In this document: piece after piece, positions 42,358 to 43,280 of the stretch
How the letters are laid out: the number at the start of each line of letters is the position of its first letter
Position numbering within the stretch: the stretch's first letter is position 1
NCBI GenBank assembly: GCA_002448305.1
Contig: DJWY01000025.1
Location: 1-43,280 of the forward strand
DNA length: 43,280 nucleotides
Origin: Selenomonadales bacterium UBA7018
GTDB lineage: Bacteria > Bacillota > Negativicutes > Selenomonadales > Selenomonadaceae
Direction: 5' to 3'
Program-made: the position numbers and the translations under genes
The notes under the pieces: model-generated
Database searches by the model: none
What the model was told of the DNA's origin: nothing
The model's input: only the letters and a program-made list of their open reading frames with translations

Positions 42358-43280
42358 TTGAAATACATGACAGGAAAGGAAGTTGCCGAATCGTTCTTGA
42401 AATTCTTCGAGAGCAAAGGACATTTAGCAATGCCGAGCTTTTCGCTGATACCGGAGAACGATCCGACGCTTTTAATGATAGGGGCGGGAATGGCACCGTT
42501 GAAACCGTTTTTCACGGGGAAATTAAAGCCGCCGTGCCCGCGAGTAACGACAAATCAGCGTTGTGTTCGCACAGGCGACATAGAAAACGTCGGACGGACG
42601 GCGCGACATCATACGGCGTTCATGATGCTTGGAAATTTTTCGTTCGGCGATTATTTCAAAGCGGATGCAATTCCTTGGGCGTGGGAATATTTAACGGAAG
42701 TTTGCGGGCTACCGCGCGAAAAACTTTGGGTATCGATATATCCGAACGATGACGAAGCGAAAGAAATTTGGTTAAAGCAACCCGGACTTAATCCCGAACA
42801 TATCGTTAAGCTTGAGGACAATTTTTGGGAGATTGGACCCGGACCTTGTGGACCCGACAGCGAAATTTACATAGATTTAGGTGAAGAGCGCGGTTGCGGT
42901 AAAGAAACTTGCGCTCCTGGCTGTGATTGCGACAGATTTTTAGAAATTTGGAACTTAGTCTTCACGCAATTTGATAAAACTGAAGACGGCGAATATAAAC
43001 CGCTTGAGCATAAAAATATTGATACCGGTTGCGGGCTTGAGCGGCTTGCGAGCGTCCTTCAGCAGAAAAATTCCAATTTCGAGACGGATTTATTGTTCCC
43101 GATAATTGAATATGTGGAAGAAATTAGCGGCATAAAGTACGGCGCGGACGCGAAAAAAGATATTTCAATGAAAGTTATCGCCGACCATGCGCGGTCTATG
43201 GCTTTTATGATAATGGATAAAATTTTGCCGTCAAACGAGGGGCGCGGCTACGTTTTGCGCAGAATTTTGCGGCGTGCGAT
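42358..43280 (+). CDS. alaS: Alanyl-tRNA synthetase, N-terminal part (runs off the window)
   Basis: The first 307 codons of AlaS. The class II catalytic core is visible: SKGHLAMPSFSLIPENDPTLLMIGAGMAPLK, VTTNQRCVRTGDIENVG, the motif NFSFGDYFK, EIGPGPCGPDSEIY and KNIDTGCGLERL. Charges tRNA-Ala with alanine. Start is TTG at 42358 with AAAGGAGG eight bases upstream, giving MKYMTGKEV, the usual family N-terminus; an ATG nine bases later is less well placed. The C-terminal editing and C-Ala domains lie outside the window. Confidence 0.95.
   Translation, partial: MKYMTGKEVAESFLKFFESKGHLAMPSFSLIPENDPTLLMIGAGMAPLKPFFTGKLKPPCPRVTTNQRCVRTGDIENVGRTARHHTAFMMLGNFSFGDYFKADAIPWAWEYLTEVCGLPREKLWVSIYPNDDEAKEIWLKQPGLNPEHIVKLEDNFWEIGPGPCGPDSEIYIDLGEERGCGKETCAPGCDCDRFLEIWNLVFTQFDKTEDGEYKPLEHKNIDTGCGLERLASVLQQKNSNFETDLLFPIIEYVEEISGIKYGADAKKDISMKVIADHARSMAFMIMDKILPSNEGRGYVLRRILRRA

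Noticed and set aside
1..43280. CRISPR arrays, tRNA or rRNA genes, insertion sequences
   Set aside because: No regularly spaced repeats of suitable length, no cloverleaf-like sequences, no transposase frames or terminal inverted repeats were seen by eye; a search program could still find a short RNA gene.

Overview
The window is chromosomal DNA, probably from an anaerobic Gram-negative-type Firmicute (Negativicutes/Selenomonadales-like). This is inferred from the gene mix: a SpoIVB-type S55 protein and SpoIIE/RsbW/STAS switch proteins together with a heptosyltransferase-like GT9 enzyme and TatAC, strong GGAGG ribosome sites and frequent TTG starts. No rRNA, tRNA, CRISPR array, transposase or phage gene was seen. 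Coding is dense and no gene-free stretch reaches 300 bases.

Layout. 1-5000 (-): one giant ATPase gene (at least 1666 codons, running off the left edge). 5054-10268 (-): a liv-type branched-chain amino acid ABC transporter operon, with two CatB-like acetyltransferase genes inserted between livG and livF. 10325-11394 (-): a GT9-like glycosyltransferase broken by a frameshift in a run of nine G. 11517-12899 (-): radA. 13014-17511 (+): NAGPA-domain protein, S55/SpoIVB-like protein, murA. 17549-19057 (-): polysaccharide deacetylase and hisIE. 19133-23484 (-): two paralogous TadE/G-like secreted proteins, the downstream one a pseudogene. 23671-28870 (-): a long noncanonical Hsp70, a GrpE-like partner with an extra N-terminal domain, and a beta-CASP-like metallo-hydrolase. 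28966-29954 (+): tatA-tatC. 29988-30296 (-): solitary HicB-like protein. 30396-31850 (+): UbiD-family decarboxylase. 31960-36535 (+): hybrid histidine kinase, STAS protein, RsbW-like kinase and a Cache-HAMP-SpoIIE phosphatase (a partner-switching set). 36543-38476 (-): TrkH and a small membrane protein. 38560-40622 (+): cobI/cbiL, a metal/cobalamin-type binding lipoprotein and a glyoxalase. 40689-42254 (-): an SDF-family symporter with an RsbW-like domain fused to its N-terminus. 42358-end (+): alaS (partial).

Most notable: (1) two G9 tracts in neighbouring glycan-modifying genes, one frame-breaking and one in frame, which look like slipped-strand phase variation; (2) an Hsp70 plus GrpE-like two-gene chaperone operon distinct from dnaK/grpE; (3) an SDF transporter carrying a degenerate anti-sigma-kinase-like domain that resembles the RsbW-like protein 7 kb away; (4) a giant P-loop ATPase of unknown role; (5) a dispersed 7-nt (AATTAGG-type) repeat family, one copy of which is translated inside tatC; (6) a TadG-like paralogue pair with the same promoter layout, one copy broken by a 7-bp tandem duplication and a one-base slip.
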